This document shows, piece after piece, positions 15,394 through 16,284 of a stretch of 16,284 bases of DNA. Source of the stretch: an uncultured Lachnospiraceae bacterium (lineage in GTDB: Bacteria > Bacillota > Clostridia > Lachnospirales > Lachnospiraceae); contig CALGGH010000209.1 in NCBI GenBank assembly GCA_937916415.1, positions 1-16,284 on the forward strand, given 5' to 3'. The notes under the pieces are model-generated. The model was given only the letters and a program-made list of their open reading frames with translations, had not been told where the DNA came from and searched no databases. The stretch's first letter is position 1; each line of letters opens with the position of its first letter. The translations under genes were made by a program, and so were the position numbers.

Positions 15394-15507
15394 AGACGCG
15401 GCGCAAACATATAGTGCCGGGATCCGTCGTTTTTGGGACGATGATCATCATGAGATTAGTTGGAGCCTGATCATATGGACTTACGTACGGTTTTTTTGAC
15501 AATACAG

Positions 15508-15553
15508 CTGCGGGACAGGCCTGCAATTATCTGCGGGACAGGCCTGCAATTAT
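15508..15553. repeat. Perfect 23-bp tandem duplication upstream of the rplJ promoter
   Basis: Two exact head-to-tail 23-bp units (15508-15530 and 15531-15553) are followed by the first three bases of a third. Each holds CGGGACAGGCCTGC with the palindrome CAGGCCTG. It lies in the otherwise empty 163 bases between the giant gene and the rplJ promoter. Just upstream, TTGACA at 15496-15501 has no -10 at the right distance. A perfect GATGATCATC palindrome occurs near 15440, but I see no clear terminator for the giant gene. Confidence 0.85.
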
Positions 15554-15556
15554 CTG

Positions 15557-15585
15557 TTGACAGCCCGCCTTTCACGTGATATTGT
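15557..15585 (+). promoter_or_regulatory. rplJ operon promoter
   Basis: Consensus TTGACA (15557-15562), a 17-base spacer and TATTGT (15580-15585). The strength and position, about ten bases upstream of the L10 leader, fit a ribosomal protein promoter. Transcription would start near 15592. The -35 begins 3 bases after the 23-bp tandem repeat. Confidence 0.75.
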
Positions 15586-15591
15586 TGTTAA

Positions 15592-15720
15592 GGTTTCAGG
15601 GAAACCATGCCGAAGACAGCAGGTACCCGTTGGTGTAAGGAAGCTTGAGCTGACGCCTGCCGAGGAATGAGTTATTTAAGGATTCTTCACTTCCGTCTGT
15701 TTTCGGACGGTTTTTTTTAA
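15592..15720 (+). promoter_or_regulatory. Ribosomal protein L10 leader (autoregulatory RNA)
   Basis: The transcript ahead of rplJ has the hallmarks of the L10 leader: CCGAAGACAGCAGGTACC (15610-15627), the AAGCTTGAGCTGACG segment (15640-15654) and CCTGCCGAGG (15656-15665), whose CCTGC pairs with GCAGG. In Firmicutes the L10(L12)4 complex binds this RNA and lowers expression of rplJ-rplL. Here the leader ends in a terminator hairpin, which suggests control by attenuation. Confidence 0.85.
15693..15718 (+). terminator. Intrinsic terminator/attenuator in the L10 leader
   Basis: The stem CCGTCTG (15693-15699) pairs with CGGACGG (15704-15710), including one G-U pair, around a TTTT loop. It is followed directly by eight T (15711-15718). 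Being between the leader and the rplJ ribosome site, it probably acts as a conditional terminator. Confidence 0.85.
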
Positions 15721-15756
15721 CTCTTTCGGCAACAAAATAAAGAAGGAGGAAAAGTA

Positions 15757-16284
15757 ATGGCTAAGGTAGAACTTAAAAAACCCATCGTTGATGAGATCTC
15801 TTCAAACATCAAGGATGCCCAGTCAGTGGTTCTCGTGGATTACCGCGGTCTGACCGTTGAGCAGGACACGCAGCTGCGCAAGACTCTTCGCGAAAACAAC
15901 ATCACCTATAAAGTGTACAAGAATACCTTTATGAATTTCGCGTTCCAGGGCACGGATTATGAAGGACTCAAGCCTTATCTTGAAGGCCCCAGCGCCATAG
16001 CTATCTCAACTGAGGACGCTACGGCACCCGCCAGGGTACTTTCCAGGTTCGCTAAGACAGCGGACAAGCTTGAGATCAAGGCCGGCGTTGTGGAAGGCGT
16101 CGTATATGACGCCAAGGGCATCGAGACGATCGCAAAGATCCCTTCGAGAGAGGAACTTCTTTCGAAGATGCTGGGCAGCCTGAAGTCGCCCATCACGAAC
16201 TTCGCTCGTGTGCTTAATCAGATCGCTGAAAAGGGCGGAGCCGGCGCATGCGAACCCGCACCCAAGGCTGAGGCTGAAGAAGCT
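15757..16284 (+). CDS. rplJ: 50S ribosomal protein L10 (3' end outside window)
   Basis: The protein begins MAKVELKKPIVDEISSNIKD and shows the L10 landmarks VVLVDYRGLTVEQDTQLRKT, a YKVYKNTF stretch and LEGPSAIAI. A C-terminal helix follows (SREELLSKMLGSLKSPITNF), where L12 dimers attach, then an Ala/Glu-rich tail. 176 codons are present without a stop; the end must be very close, given the usual L10 length. AGGAGG (15744-15749) stands 7 bases before the ATG. L10 joins 23S rRNA at the stalk base and carries the L7/L12 dimers. rplL is expected next. Upstream, the usual rplK-rplA pair is absent and the gene has its own promoter and leader. Confidence 0.97.
   Translation, partial: MAKVELKKPIVDEISSNIKDAQSVVLVDYRGLTVEQDTQLRKTLRENNITYKVYKNTFMNFAFQGTDYEGLKPYLEGPSAIAISTEDATAPARVLSRFAKTADKLEIKAGVVEGVVYDAKGIETIAKIPSREELLSKMLGSLKSPITNFARVLNQIAEKGGAGACEPAPKAEAEEA

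Noticed and set aside
15496..15501. TTGACA as an upstream second rplJ promoter
   Set aside because: No -10-like sequence lies 16-18 bases downstream; the downstream TTGACA/TATTGT pair fits much better.

Overview
The window looks like a chromosomal segment of a Gram-positive gut or rumen Clostridium-type bacterium, most likely a Lachnospiraceae relative. This rests on strong AGGAGG-type ribosome sites, the style of the L10 leader, the DegV and PF06541-type proteins and a ROK fructokinase. The assignment is an inference from gene content, not a database result.

Layout, left to right. (1) The 3' end of a GH13 alpha-amylase-like gene (3-659) runs into a nested inverted-repeat cluster (506-683) with the core GGGGACGGTTCTTTTG. 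A convergent orphan gene (690-1277, minus) lies on the other side. (2) A distinctly AT-richer block (about 1372-5480) holds a minus-strand TetR regulator and a divergent plus-strand operon: flavodoxin, DegV-type fatty-acid-binding protein, radical SAM enzyme with extra C-terminal cysteines, and a five-helix membrane protein. The divergent promoter region carries TGTGACA/TGTCACA repeats that look like the TetR operator. (3) Right of this block is a short gene graveyard (5486-5717): a J-domain stump with an intact HPD motif and the last strand of a PP2C/SpoIIE-type phosphatase, abutting and overlapping the 3' end of a minus-strand ROK fructokinase gene (5669-6541). (4) After a gene-poor 363-base stretch with an extended -10 promoter comes a three-gene operon. 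It encodes a 232-aa protein, an EAL-domain protein lacking the middle of its fold, and a giant 2433-aa, mostly charged and helical, apparently cytoplasmic protein. (5) The window ends with a 23-bp tandem duplication, a strong promoter, the L10 autoregulatory leader, an attenuator terminator and rplJ, cut by the window edge.

The most unusual part is region 4. The 232-aa protein is a stand-alone paralogue of the last ~200 residues of the giant protein, and the match extends to the final residues of both. The giant also seems to hold three diverged copies of an internal module. I recognise no known family for either protein. Together with the crippled EAL protein they look like an undescribed accessory system or the remnant of one. 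In region 2, a fatty-acid-binding protein, an electron carrier, a radical SAM enzyme and a membrane protein under one regulator suggest a lipid-related modification pathway; this is inference from domains only.
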